From Apostichopus japonicus (taxonomy: Eukaryota; Echinodermata; Holothuroidea; Aspidochirotida; Stichopodidae), in assembly GCF_037975245.1 (NCBI RefSeq), contig NC_092582.1:18936577-19000576 (forward strand): a stretch of 64,000 nt of DNA, in the 5' to 3' direction. A program made the translations under genes and the position numbers. This document shows, one piece after another, positions 39,756-52,439 of this stretch. The notes beneath the pieces were generated by a model. It made no database searches, was not told where the DNA came from, and was given only the letters and a program-made list of their open reading frames with translations. Numbering within the stretch: position 1 is the first letter of the stretch; every line of letters starts with the position of its first letter.

Positions 39756-40690
39756 ATGTTTGATGATCCTGGATGAGCACTACCTAGTAAATACCAACCC
39801 TTCTCTTTTCCACGAGTGTTCAGAGAGTAAAGAGGCAGGCATACAATTTTCTCATACCCATTCCTGTCCTTGGTACCACCGATTAGCTCCCCCCACCCTC
39901 CCCCCCCCCCCTTATCTGACAGATGAGCGTATTCCTCAGTATCTGACTATTTTCTCAAGCACCAAGAGAGGTGAAGAAACCCCATTCCCCCTCACTGTAG
40001 TACAGATATAGTGACAAAGTTGTTTGGAAATGACCCTCAAACCCCAGATCCATATTTGCAAACCAGAACTACCAAATCCACAGAAGCCTCAACAAGCTCA
40101 ACAACATTGGCAAAGCAGCAGGTCAAGAGAATCTGGTTCCTGCTGAGGATCTGAACTAGGATGAACCTAATGATGTAGGGGGTCGGTGGTTCGGACACTG
40201 TCATTACTACACCACTTAAACGATGTCTTAGTCACAAAATTAACTTTGAAATGTTGTGAGAAGAACAAACCACTGCTATGAGACAAACACTTCCATCAGT
40301 TTTTAATTTTTGAAAGAAATAGCTCTTTAAACAGCTGAGTTTCTTCAATTAAAGTGCCTTGATGTACCTATAGTTTAATACACAGACCATTAGGTCAATT
40401 CCCCAGAAACAACACAAACCATAAAAGGGATAAAACATAAGACTCTTTATGGCCTCAAATGACATGTTTACAATGTAGTGTAAATTTGTCAAAAGGCAAA
40501 TTGGTTGAAATGTCATCCATAGGGAGGAGCTCTGTTGTCAATATTTAACCTTTAAACGAACACACACGTTTTGAGTTGAGTTATTAGGATTTATAAACGA
40601 AGGATTAACTTTTAACATTTAGGCCTGCACTGAGGGGCCCCGACTTCATCATCAACTTAGACTTAAAGGAGCATTTCAGAGATTCAGCAC
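39756..40690. other. Spacer between two satellites; possible SINE at 40060-40225
   Basis: Unique-looking DNA with a poly-C run at 39896-39911. A candidate tRNA-derived SINE is listed separately. Confidence 0.5.
40060..40225 (-). mobile_element. Possible tRNA-derived SINE fragment
   Basis: On the minus strand, TGGTGTAGTAATGACAG at about 40213-40197 resembles a tRNA A box, and GTTCAGATCC at about 40155-40146 resembles a B box. The distance of about 50-60 bp is acceptable for a pol III promoter. There is no cloverleaf with a clear acceptor stem, so it is not annotated as a tRNA. This is an inference from two short motifs. Confidence 0.25.
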
Positions 40691-40693
40691 TGC

Positions 40694-42880
40694 ATTAATC
40701 CACAGTATATATGCAAGGACTCGCCTATCTGTCCTGCCCATTGTCTGTGGTATACAGTGTTCCTGATCACTCCATTAATCCAGGGTATATATGCAAGGAC
40801 TCGCCTATCTGTCCTGCTCCTTCTCTGTGGTAAACAGTGTTCCTGATCACTCCATTAATCCAGGGTATATATGCAAGGACTCGCCTCTCTCTCCTGCCCC
40901 TTCTCTGTGGTAAACAGTGTTTCGGATCACTCCATTAATCCAGGGTATATATGCAAGGACTCGCCTTTCTGTCCTGACTATTCTCTGTGGTATACAGTGT
41001 TCCTGATCACTGCATTAATCCACGGTATATATGCAAGGACTCGCCTATCTGTCCTGCCCCTTCTCTGTGGTAAACAGTGTTCCTGATCACTGCATTAATC
41101 CACGGTATATATGCAAGGACTCGCCTCTCTCTCCTGCCCCTTCTCTGTGGTAAACAGTGTTTCGGATCACTCCATTAATCCAGGGTATATATGCAAGGAC
41201 TCGCCTTTCTGTCCTGACTATTCTCTGTGGTATACAGTGTTCCTGATCACTGCATTAATCCATGGTATATATGCAAGGACTCACCTATTTGTCCTGCCCA
41301 TTGTCTGTGGTATACAGTGTTCCTGATCACTACACTAATCCACCGTATATATGCAAGGACTCGCCTATCTGTCCTGCCCATTGTCTGTGGTATACAGTGT
41401 TCCTGATCACTGCATTAGTCCACGGTATATATGCAAGGACTCGCCTCTCTGTCCTGCCCATGCTCTGTGGTATACAGTGTTCTGGATCACTACATTAATC
41501 CACGGTATATATGCAAGGACTTGCCTATCTGTCCTGCCCATTCTCTGTGGTATACAGTGTTCCTGATCACTGCATTAGTCCACGGTATATATGCAAGGAC
41601 TCGCCTCTCTGTCCTGCCCATGCTCTGTGGTATACAGTGTTCAGATCACTGCATTAATCCACGGTATATATGCAAGGACTCGCCTCTCTGTCCTGCCCAT
41701 GCTCTGTGGTATACAGTGTTCAGATCACTGCATTAATCCACCGTATATATGCAAGGACTCGCCTATCTGTCCTGCCCCTTCTCTGTGGTAAACAGTGTTC
41801 CTGATCACTGCATTAATCCACGGTATATATGCAAGGACTCGCCTCTCTCTCCTGCCCCTTCTCTGTGGTAAACAGTGTTTCGGATCACTCCATTAATCCA
41901 GGGTATATATGCAAGGACTCGCCTTTCTGTCCTGACTATTCTCTGTGGTATACAGTGTTCCTGATCACTGCATTAATCCATGGTATATATGCAAGGACTC
42001 ACCTATTTGTCCTGCCCATTGTCTGTGGTATACAGTGTTCCTGATCACTACACTAATCCACCGTATATATGCAAGGACTCGCCTATCTGTCCTGCCCATT
42101 GTCTGTGGTATACAGTGTTCCTGATCACTGCATTAGTCCACGGTATATATGCAAGGACTCGCCTCTCTGTCCTGCCCATGCTCTGTGGTATACAGTGTTC
42201 TGGATCACTACATTAATCCACGGTATATATGCAAGGACTTGCCTATCTGTCCTGCCCATTCTCTGTGGTATACAGTGTTCCTGATCACTGCATTAGTCCA
42301 CGGTATATATGCAAGGACTCGCCTCTCTGTCCTGCCCATGCTCTGTGGTATACAGTGTTCAGATCACTGCATTAATCCACGGTATATATGCAAGGACTCG
42401 CCTCTCTGTCCTGCCCATGCTCTGTGGTATACAGTGTTCAGATCACTGCATTAATCCACCGTATATATGCAAGGACTCGCCTATCTGTCCTGCCCCTTCT
42501 CTGTGGTAAACAGTGTTCCTGATCACTGCATTAATCCACGGTATATATGCAAGGACTCGCCTCTCTCTCCTGCCCCTTCTCTGTGGTAAACAGTGTTTCG
42601 GATCACTCCATTAATCCAGGGTATATATGCAAGGACTCGCCTTTCTGTCCCCCCCCCCCCCCATTCTCTGTGGTATACAGTGTTCCTGATCACTGCATTA
42701 ATCCACGGTATATATGCAAGGACTCGCCTCTCTGTCCTGCCCATGCTCTGTGGTATACAGTGTTCAGATCACTGCATTAATCCACCGTATATATGCAAGG
42801 ACTCGCCTTTCTGTCCTGCCAATGCTCTGCAGTATACATTGTTCCCGATCCCTGCATTGATCACTGCATTAATCCACTGT
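40694..42880. repeat. 80-bp satellite, about 27 units, with 718-bp higher-order repeats
   Basis: The unit is TGCATTAATCCACGGTATAT, ATGCAAGGACTCGCCTCTCT, GTCCTGCCCATTCTCTGTGG and TATACAGTGTTCCTGATCAC (80 bp, with 78-bp variants that have lost the CT of TTCCTGATCAC). Positions 41031-41748 recur at 41749-42466 with a spacing of 718 bp, and the translations of all corresponding frames are identical. A third, partial copy starts at 42467 and is interrupted by a C tract at about 42649-42662. Overlapping frames reading MQGLASLSCP... arise because 80 is not a multiple of three and are not genes. It lies in the 12.4-kb EHMT intron. Confidence 0.97.
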
Positions 42881-42997
42881 ATGTCAACTATCTTTAACTT
42901 TCATTTCTGTGAGGTCAGAAAAGTTCAATTTCAAATAAGAAACAAGTCCGTCTCCTCCTTCCCCACCCAAACTGTGTTGCCCTATGTATGCATGTAA

Positions 42998-43220
42998 CAA
43001 AAAACCATGTAATGTCACAGTTTCTCAGTTTAAGAATGACACTGCATTGACGTACGTACACACAGAACATGTACGTAATAAAAACCATGTAATGTCACGG
43101 TTTCACAGTTTAAAAATGACACTGCATTGACCTATGTATACACAGAACATGTAAGCAGCAAACAACCATAAACATTATTTCTGGATTCCCTCAGTTTAAG
43201 AATGTCATTGCATTGACCTA
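42998..43220. repeat. Minisatellite with unit near 70-80 bp, three units
   Basis: Three successive blocks contain AAAACCATGTAATGTCACAG (second with a single change, third decayed), TTTAAGAATGACACTGCATT and GACCTATGTATACACAGAAC. The repeat lies between the 80-bp satellite and the SET exon at 43539. Confidence 0.85.
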
Positions 43221-43538
43221 TAAACAGTACTGTACATGTATGGAATGAGAAACATATATTTTCTGTTTAAGAATAGCTCTGAAAGGAAAAAAATTAACTT
43301 AGAAAAGAGACTTAAGAAAGTTCTGGCAGCCGACTTGGAAACCTGTTACTATATTAATCATGTTCATTCAAAGCCTGAATGTCAAGTTTATATATTAAAT
43401 ATGTCAATTAAGTATTTGTCACTGAACAACATTTAGTCTCATCAGCTGTATGAATTGAATAGGTGATGGAGAGGAAATAAGATGGAGAAGGTACTCTGTG
43501 ATGAGGAGAGGCAGGCAGCTGGTTTATTATCAACTCAC

Positions 43539-43617
43539 CCTATTTTCAAGATCAAAGAGGTACGAGTCGTCTTCCCTTTTATCTGCCTCCGCGTCCGAGA
43601 TGAGCTCGCCAGCGTAT
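43539..43617 (-). CDS. EHMT: EHMT exon: SET domain, [12 protein letters not shown] segment
   Basis: A 79-nt exon with acceptor TTTCAG before 43617 and donor GTGAGT from 43538. Its first A completes CA|A (Gln), after which 26 codons read [20 protein letters not shown] and FDLENR. This matches the [24 protein letters not shown] core of EHMT SET domains almost residue for residue. The Gln replaces the Glu that I expect at the position before Tyr. The exon is isolated by introns of 11.5 and 12.4 kb. Confidence 0.95.
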
Positions 43618-45128
43618 CTGAAAAGAGAGAAAACCGGTTCACCTGATCAATGTTTCTCAACTTTCACTCAGAAAAAACTGCATGAAAAAGAAATGGCAGT
43701 CTTTTACACACTTACCACTACTGCAGAGGCAAACAGGAAGCTTAAAACTTGAAAATAGTAGATAATCAGATGAAAACCAATATTATATTAATAATTTGAA
43801 AGACCTTAAAAGAGTGACCACAGCTAATACAAAAGGAGTAAAGGTAACCATTAAAACTTGATAGGTTTAAGCTATGATCACAACTTCCCATTTAAAACTT
43901 GCAACTTGATCGTCAGCACTAGCAGGAGGTCAATTCATGAACCAATCTTATCGTAGCTTAAAACATTAAATAAGCTCTATTATTCTCTGTTAACTCATCT
44001 CAAGATGGACACCTCCATATCTGAGCCTCTCAGTTATTCAGTTTGATTTCTTCCTGTTGTAGGATTGACAGACCTATAATTGGCCCCTTGCAAACAACAG
44101 AGTTGAGATAAATTTACCTTCCTTAAGAAAAATCTGAAAATTTTCACATTTCTGGAAAATTTTCCCCGACTGACAACATCTTGAAGCAATGTACAGCTAC
44201 CGATCGCTGTACGGCCATGAACCTTAGCACCTACAGTAATGTCATCCCAGTGCCTTCCCCCTCCCCCACACCCCACCCTTTATTCACATTTGTGAGATAG
44301 AACTCAGATTATTAAATTCACTTGTTTCACTGCATGTTTAAGGGTCCCAGGCTGGTCAGTTAATAGAGTCAAACATTCTGAAAGAGCTGATTGAATTTCA
44401 ATCATTTTTGAAAAAATTCCCTACAGGACTCAAAATGATTGATAGTAATAAAGGCGGCTTTTGATGTCAATATTCAATACATTTAAATGAGGGGCCTGTA
44501 GATGAAGGCATACAGTATATTGGAATTTATTTGTTCCTTTACATGTAAAAAAACTTTCATTTGAATCTCCCAGCCTGGATATGCACAGTTCTTTACCGGA
44601 GCAATTTTACGGCCAAGAACGGTATTTAGGGAGTCCAATTCAAACAGCCTAGATGTAGACCTCAGAACACTGAATCCCTTTCCAATATTTGGTATAATTT
44701 TTCTTTCATAATTATCAAGGGTGTTTTACATGCTACATGTTGGTATCTTTTTCGGCATTATAGACAGCAGATTATCATTTCTCATCAGTAAACTTGGCAG
44801 CTCTAGTTAACAGTAATGTCATTTTTCTTCTCACTTTCCTCTACTATATAATATTCCCAAGTGGCACCTTCACTCATCATTGGTACACCCCTCCCCCCCT
44901 CCTAAACTAATAAAAATTTATACAATAACAACTTTGTAACTTTCATACAAAGCCACTGTTAATTATCCCGATGCAACAAACCCAGAAATACTAAGTCCCC
45001 AAAGTAATACAAGGCACTGCTGCTTTATGCATTGATGGAATAAGTTTTGAACACTTCTACTAATTAATCTTTTTTTCAGAGCAAACTTTGTAGGTTAGGT
45101 TACAATTTTTTTTTAGCTAAGAAGGGAA

Positions 45129-45491
45129 CTACCAACAACAGATGGCAAGCGGTTTATAACCGACTGAATTCTTGCATCCGTCGTCAGTCGTCGATATCAC
45201 TACCCGATCTTTTGTAAAACAAACCCTCTCTCTGTAGTGATACGCAACACTTTTTGCTGTCACAGAGAGACACTTTACATGGCCGTAAAGACTTTTCAAG
45301 GCAACAAAGTAGACATCACGTCTACAATAAACCATATTTGATACCGATCCAGGGGCACATACGGTAGAAGTTTGTCGTATTGATGCAGGACGACCGACAC
45401 AGATATCAGGCCTTGTTAACTTCCGTCTCTTACAACATGAAGGGATGAGAAGACATTCAGATCTAATCTGTTTAGTAGGACTATAAAACAT
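45129..45491 (-). other. 120-codon open frame, unrecognised
   Basis: A minus-strand frame that begins MFYSPTKQIRSECLLIPSCC, has ten cysteines over its length and ends CCW. There is no signal peptide, membrane segment or motif that I recognise. The surrounding 45.1-45.8 kb is slightly richer in CpG than the rest of the intron. It could be an exon of a nested gene, a relic or chance. Confidence 0.15.
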
Positions 45492-46234
45492 CCCATCTAA
45501 GAGATTCTGTCAGGTTTTATCGGGTAATTTGAACGGTACTCGTACAGGCTGAATCTAATTTTTAGAACCGTCATCCCTGTTACGTGAACACGACTCGACT
45601 GTAGACAATGGCTAGTTCTCGGTCACAGTCGAGTGATGCTGGGATTATTTATACTTGTTTATGCTACTTGTAACCTCCCTGAAATCAGACTATCGCCTTC
45701 TTACGCACCACCTCGACCGATTTGACAGCTTTCTGCATTAATGAACAGTCCCAGACAGGTCGGGCAAAGTGATAAAAAAGGTCAACTTTTTATCAAGACG
45801 TTTAAAGTGAATATTGTACATCACTGTTACTTCCTATTCCATCTGGCCCATTATGCCTACATTTAAAATGTCTAGACATTTTTACTGTGGGTATAAATTA
45901 CAGCATTCAATGTTACATCCATGTTACCTAGTTGGGAGGTGTTGAGAGTTGAGGGGTGGGGGAGAGAGAGAAACGGGGGGACCCCGGGGGGACGGGAGGT
46001 AAGTTATGACAAGCATTTAGGGTTTAGAAAATCAAAGATGTGTCTAGCTTCTCCAATGAGGAATAAATGTACGCTCTGTTGGGGAACTGAGAGAGGGGAT
46101 GAGGTGGGAGGGGGGTTGGGGATAAAGGGGGGAAGAGAGAGAGAAGGGAAAGGAGAACAAGTATGGCACAATGTACGTACATATATCACAACTTTTATTA
46201 ACAGTATGTAAATGATACTGTTGTATTATCCTGA

Positions 46235-46560
46235 TGGCTAGGGTGGCCACCGACACAACATCAAAATGGAGGACACATCCAGGGGCATCGGGAATCATTG
46301 GCCCTCCCCCTTCCCGAACCCCGAGCTGTACCCCCTGCCCCTCCCCCTCCTTCAGTTCTAGACACATTTAGGAACCCAGGGAAAGATATGCCAAGACGAC
46401 ACAGGTGGGCCGCTGGTCATAAACCATGTTTCAAAGCTCTCTGGAAGTTTTGGTTCAAATCCTTTTTGAGGTACTGTACATGCTCCTGGCGAAAGGTCAT
46501 GTCCGATGGGCGGCGGTTCACTGAATTGCCGGACGGGCCCGGCATTATGGCGGACATCTG
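46235..46560. mobile_element. Possible relic of a DNA transposon
   Basis: TAGGGTGGCCACCGACAC at 46238 and, read on the minus strand from about 46567, TGGGTGGTCAGATGTCCGCC form a loose inverted repeat. AGGGTGGCCAGATGTCGGG at 3697 resembles the second of these. That suggests a dispersed family with GGGTGGYCA termini. The ends are too diverged to define target duplications. Confidence 0.25.
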
Positions 46561-49500
46561 ACCACCCAGTGCAAGACCACCCTGACCACCTGCAAGACCA
46601 CCCTGTGCAAGACTAATCATCAGTTAACATATGCACTTTGCACCAAGGATCATCAAGTTATCACATACATCTGCTAAATTAGAGGCAGACAACACTCACG
46701 CTCTGGCTTAATGTCGTTAATGCTGTTAACATTAAAGCTCATTGCTAATTTGTTAGATGAATACAGATTGCTTTTACTCAATCACTTCCATGCCATAATT
46801 GTTTACAATGTTATAATATAGTACTATAACATATATTGATACTTGTATATTTTCCACATTAAAATTCATATTTGTTACGTCGATTCTTACGATATTCTTC
46901 CTCATCTAGCCAATAGTCAGAGACTCAGTTCAGACACTATCAAATTAAAACAAAAGATCCATATCAAAAGATCTAAGAACCTGAGTATATGTTCAACAAG
47001 ATTTTCGATGTGTCTTTTATAGCCATAAATTGAAAATCAGCCCGCAATCCTTATAACACTACACTTAACAGTACATAAACAATAGAACACACGGGCACAA
47101 AAGTCTCTCAAAATGTCATATTTACTACCCCTGATTCTGCCCACTGAATTGCTACTTCTAAAATCACCATTTTAAAATTTCATTAAAACCATCAAGTCAT
47201 CCAGGTTTCACACTACTAACATCAACAACAACAACAAAAACAAAGTAGAAACTACACAGAAAACTAAGCACATCCTTTTCAATTCATTCACAGTATTTTT
47301 TTTTCTCTCTTTCTGCCAAGGCCGAACGGAGAGAGATGCTCTTAAATTTCTTCCGACAATCGGGCTCCTCCGTCCTCGCCAAAAATTTACGGCTTTCCAA
47401 CCTTGTTTCCTCTCCCCTGGCTTAGAAGAGCAGACAATGTCAGCCGATGAAGACAGTATTTAAATCGGAGAGATCAAAGTTTATGAAACGCCAGCCCGCC
47501 AAGCCTCATCTTTAGCTTTCAATCGTCTAAACCTCAGAAGAGGATTTTGAATTAGTTTTGACAGTGCTATGATTGTGCTAGGAACAGTATCTGCTCTCAC
47601 TCACATCTGTTACATTATATACAGTATCCTGCTCCTCAATGCTCTGATGTCGAGCAGAGATCTTTCCAGACAAAAAAAAGTCAGTTTTAAATGTTAGACC
47701 ACTTAAAAAGGCCAGATTCCTCCCATAAAATAGAAAACTCAGGTTTATTCACAACTCAAAGCTACAGCAGAAGATTTTTTCCACAACTAGCCTGTGTCAT
47801 GTCTACATACATGGTTTACAATACGGAGTGCAAGTATGTGACGCACCAAAACGGAATTAATTGAGTGTACTGATACGATAACATAGATCCCACCGGACCA
47901 AGTTTTAGAGAGAATTCTTGGATGATATTATAAAGAACAAATTATTATTGTAGTTCATTTGCATATTAACTGAAAGCTCTGCGAAATGAAAAACGCTGGA
48001 GTGTTCAAATTAATTTCACCAAATGTATTTCAGATGGAAAACTTCACCTGGAAGAGGATTTAAGTGTTTTGCAACAGGAAACAATCAGTGCAATGTCTAA
48101 ATCTGGATTATATATAATCAGGATAGGAACACAAACTTAATACCCAGTGAAACAAATAATCAGACTAAGAAAATCTAAATGGAAAAAGTAACATTTTAAA
48201 TAATGCAACAGTATGCATCACACCACACTACTTCTTAAAACATTAAAACAATGATAAAATGCAAAAGTGATGCATATACACTGAGGTACTTGTTACTTGT
48301 TAGTGGGGGTGGGGGTAGGGGGCTAAATGAAATAAAAAAAATTGGACAAAATAATTTTGTTGAAAGTGATGCTGAAACCGATAAGTTTTCCCTACTTGCA
48401 GATATCTGGCTTGGTGAATAGAAAGGTTAGTAGTGTTGAATTATTTTCATATTCAGATTAAAACTTTTCATCCTATGTATGATAAGAACACAAACTCATC
48501 GCAAGAAGCTTAAAAAAAAAAAAAATTAATTAAACAAATGTTCATCGAAGCACAGAAAAGTGACTTTTTAATATCTAACAGTGTGCTTCACACTCTTTTA
48601 TACAGTCATACATCAAAGTTTAAACTTTCATCAAATTTCAGCATTTTGAACAATATCTTTTGATATAAAGTATTTTCAACCCATAAATATTTAAGTGAAC
48701 ATTTCATCACATTTCAATCGCTTGATATAATGATAACATTCATGCTCTGAAGAAACAACCTACCGACCAAAAAAATCATAAATTAATAAAAATGAACACC
48801 ACATTCTCTTCTGGGTTCATATCACATCCTGTTAAGAGGGAAATTCATATCCTCTAAAGTGATTTTTTTCTTTTTCTCTTTCCATCTTGCCAGTTTTCGC
48901 TACTTGAGAGTTGGCTTACAAATTTACGCCCAACGGGGAAAAATTCAGTGCGAGCAGTAAGGACAGATTTATCCTTCACGACCCAATTCTTCCGAACATT
49001 CATCCATAGCGGAGAGATTAACACACTTCCTCGAGATTCAACGTCTGTTAGCTATCAATTCTTAATTTCTCGGTATCATCAAGCAACCTACTTGATTAGG
49101 ATTAACGTGGCAGCAGCAGCGAGGTTATTCGCCAATGTCTCGCCTGGATGTTGAGAATGTCCAAAAAATTTGCCACGATCTTTCGGTTCGAGACATTTCC
49201 GAATGAAGCAACGACAGACTTGTCTGAATTCTCATGTCGGTATTTGTCATTGTACGTGCTGTAGATAGGCAGAGGAGTACGGACACAGACTGAGTCTGTT
49301 TAGTATTGGGAAGAACCAGATTTGTAACGGTTAGGCCGCAGCACCACACATGGTAGGCTGCAGCAGTTTTACAGTTTCACTCTGAACGTAGACTCTCTCT
49401 CCAAGTCCAATGCCAGATGTACATCTCACTAATATTTCAATTTATCACTTTATTACCAACCATACTAATCATACTTAAAATGTAAACTTTTCATTCATTA

Positions 49501-51879
49501 ATACTTTTCATGTTACTTCAAGGTGTGCACCAGTTTAATACAATCTATATTTGCGGTACTAGATGCATCATAGATGTACACACACATGCTCACGTCCCTC
49601 AACACTCAATACTTAAATTTGGTCGTAAAAAGTCGTTCTTTAACATCAGGACCATTCTTTAACCAAGGAATATGGTATGCCAACTTGTGTTGGCCAACTG
49701 AACTGAAATTAATTGCATAGATAGAAAAAAAAAGAAAAAAAAAAGGTTCCCTTAAAAATCAAATCTTGAATATTTAGCTCTGTGACTTTTGTGTCAATGT
49801 TAATACAGTATGCCTTTCTTTAAGTTTTCCATTTTGGAACAAGAAACTGGTCAATTTTTTTGTTGTTGATATATTTTTGATATTTCGGCTAGCTATAACT
49901 CTTCTCCAGACTTGTGACAACTGCTCACGCAACTCCATTCATCATTTCATCTTCAGAGCGACATGCTCCTTAATACTGTAATTAATTCCTGCTCCTCTAC
50001 TGTTGACTCAATCCAACAAAGCCTCTCCCTAATAATCTCCATCTTGTTTTAGCCAAGAATCATAAATTTATAATTTATCACAACTTTTCATTACCGGTTG
50101 TGGAGTTGGATGACAAGCATCCGAAACTGTTATCTTTGCAAAAGAGTTAATTTATTCATTAATATTACACAAGTTTAATCACAACTATCATGATAACCTT
50201 TCTTGGGCAAAAAATGAATTTTAATGAAATCTAAGCTGTGTATCATCAGACCCTCAAAATCATTTCTTTAATTTTTTGCAACTACTGCATCTCTGCTTTA
50301 AATCTTTATCGTCAAATCCCTTGGTGACTTACAAGAATAGTTTAATTGAAAGTGTTACTTTTTTCGTTTTCATTGCTGAGGGGGGTTTGAAGAAGGGATA
50401 CGGAAGGTGGGAGATGGGAGACGGAGGGTGGAAGGCAGAAGGAGGGAGCAACTTCAAAATATTAGCTCCTTAAAAGAAAATGTTGATTCTGTCTCTCACC
50501 GCCCACCCTGTGTCCTCCTCAGACGACTCTTCAACAGGACATTACAAATGGAATTTCTGCAATAGTCAGAAGATTTATTTCCTTTTTTATCTGGGACAAA
50601 TTGTAAATAGATTCTATAAAGAAAATATGATAGGGTATGTACATTCAGAAAGTTCTCTGTGAAGAATTGAAATAATATAATATTAATGACATAATGCCAT
50701 GATGAGAGAGATGACTCTGGACTCGCACATGGGTGATGGCATGAATGGAAATATATAACCGCTCAAAACATGACTCCCACCGAACATTCTACGACAGTAC
50801 CCCATTTTAGATTTGCTGTTCTCGGGAGAAGAAAAAATATCTTCCTTCGTCGCTACGGCTATCGATCAAATTTTACACGCCGCTCGTCTTAGCTTGTAAA
50901 CAGTTTTGTTAGAAATTTCTGGATGAGATGCGAAGAAAAGAGAAGACAGGAGAGCTCTTTACGGAAGAATAGGCTTTCTTCGTTTCTCTTTTTTTTTGGG
51001 CATTTTTCTCTTTCTGTCCTTTTCCTCTTTTTGCTTTGGGAAAATCGAGACGACTGTTAACCGAACAAAAAGTTGACAAAGCGTGCACCATGATGAAACA
51101 CGTAAAACTACTCAACATCGGGCATCGGTGCAGAAGGGGAAGGGGGGGCTTCGTATTTTGTCACCTTCCCGTGAAAGAGAAAATACGATTGACTATCCAT
51201 CAGGATAAATAATTTACGACTTTGGTAAAATATACCAAGCGTGCATACATGAGAATCGAAGAAGCAACAATCAATATCACAAAACTGGCACGACAGTTAA
51301 GAGCCTTCCGCCAACGTGGTCTTGGAAATGAAGCCATGAATAAACAAGATCATATAACTGATTACTCATTCCTTGATCTAACAGGAAGGAAGCTGGCTTC
51401 ATTAACCTCGGCAATGATTCCAATCAAATTTTTTAACGGGTGCGTCGAGGAAATGGAACAGGCGATTGTATTTCTCTGACTGTTTATTCCTTGTCCTTTT
51501 ATTTCTAAATTTCAGGGAAACCGTCAGGTTGAAACAGGTGATTTTTAAATGAAAGTGATATCGGAGTGACACAGGGGATACTTTTTTTAAGTGGCTTTAA
51601 AATCAATGATAACTAGACTTTGTAAAACAAACATGTTAGGTTGTAATTTCCATTTGGCATGAGGAGGGGGGGGGGGGAAGGGTGGAAAAAATGGAGATTC
51701 ATCAAACTTGGAGAGGCCTTATTAAATTTGGTATAAAAAGTGTTGGCCCATTAAGGCTATTTGATTACAAATATTCTGCAACCAAACAGCTTTTCTACAA
51801 CTCACAAACCTTTGTTGTAACAGTAATATAACAAATCAACAGTTCATTTACACTAGTGTGTATGTGTGGGAAGAACTTG

Positions 51880-52430
51880 TATCACCAGAAACTAGTATCA
51901 CCAGAAACTAGTATCCCCAGAGACAAGTATCACCACAGACTAGTATCACAACAGACTAGTATCACCACAGACTACTATAGTATCACCACAAACTAGTATC
52001 ACCATTCACCACAGACTAGTATCACCACCCCTTGACCCCACCGGGGCCCTTAGGCAGGCCCCTGGACCCCTCGCTATTATCGCTGTGTTTGCGCACCGAA
52101 CACCAGTGGGAAATTGGCAGTAGCTTTTTAGTGTGTGTGGGAAATTAAACAAGGTTTTCCAACACTGGTATCACCACAGACTACTGTAGTATCACCACAA
52201 ACTAGTATCACCATTCACCAGACTAGTATCACTAAAAACTAGTATCACCACAGACTAGTACCACCATTCACCACAAACTAGTATCACCACAGACTAGTAT
52301 CACACAAACTAGTATCACCACAAACTACTGTAGTATCACCAAAAACTACTGTAGTATCACCACAAACTAGTATCACCATTCACCACAGACTAGTATCACC
52401 ACAGACTAGTATCACCACAAACTAGTTATC
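51880..52430. repeat. 16-bp minisatellite in two blocks
   Basis: The unit is ACTAGTATCACCACAG (16 bp), with expanded variants ACTACTGTAGTATCACC and CACCATTCACCACAGACTAG. Block 1 runs from about 51880 to 52025 and block 2 from about 52160 to 52430. Between them about 130 bp of unrelated GC-richer DNA (CCCCACCGGGGCCCTTAGG) interrupts the array. CACTAGTG/ACTAGT hexamers make the array rich in the SpeI-type palindrome. Confidence 0.9.
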
Positions 52431-52439
52431 AATGCCAGT

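Larger units (their letters stand above)
43618..51859. other. EHMT intron of 11.5 kb, left part; no further gene recognised
   Basis: AT-rich intron sequence. Seen in it are a GGGAGGG-rich stretch at 45945-46150, a possible DNA-transposon relic at 46235-46560 (AGGGTGGCCACC at one end, GGGTGGTCAGATGTCC at the other when read on the minus strand), a poly-G tract near 51665 and an orphan frame at 45129-45491. None gives convincing coding evidence. Confidence 0.5.

Noticed and set aside
40871-42997. Many overlapping frames reading MQGLASLSCP and similar
   Set aside because: They are translations of the 80-bp satellite in shifting frames; the same peptides recur every 240 or 718 bp and have no exon context.
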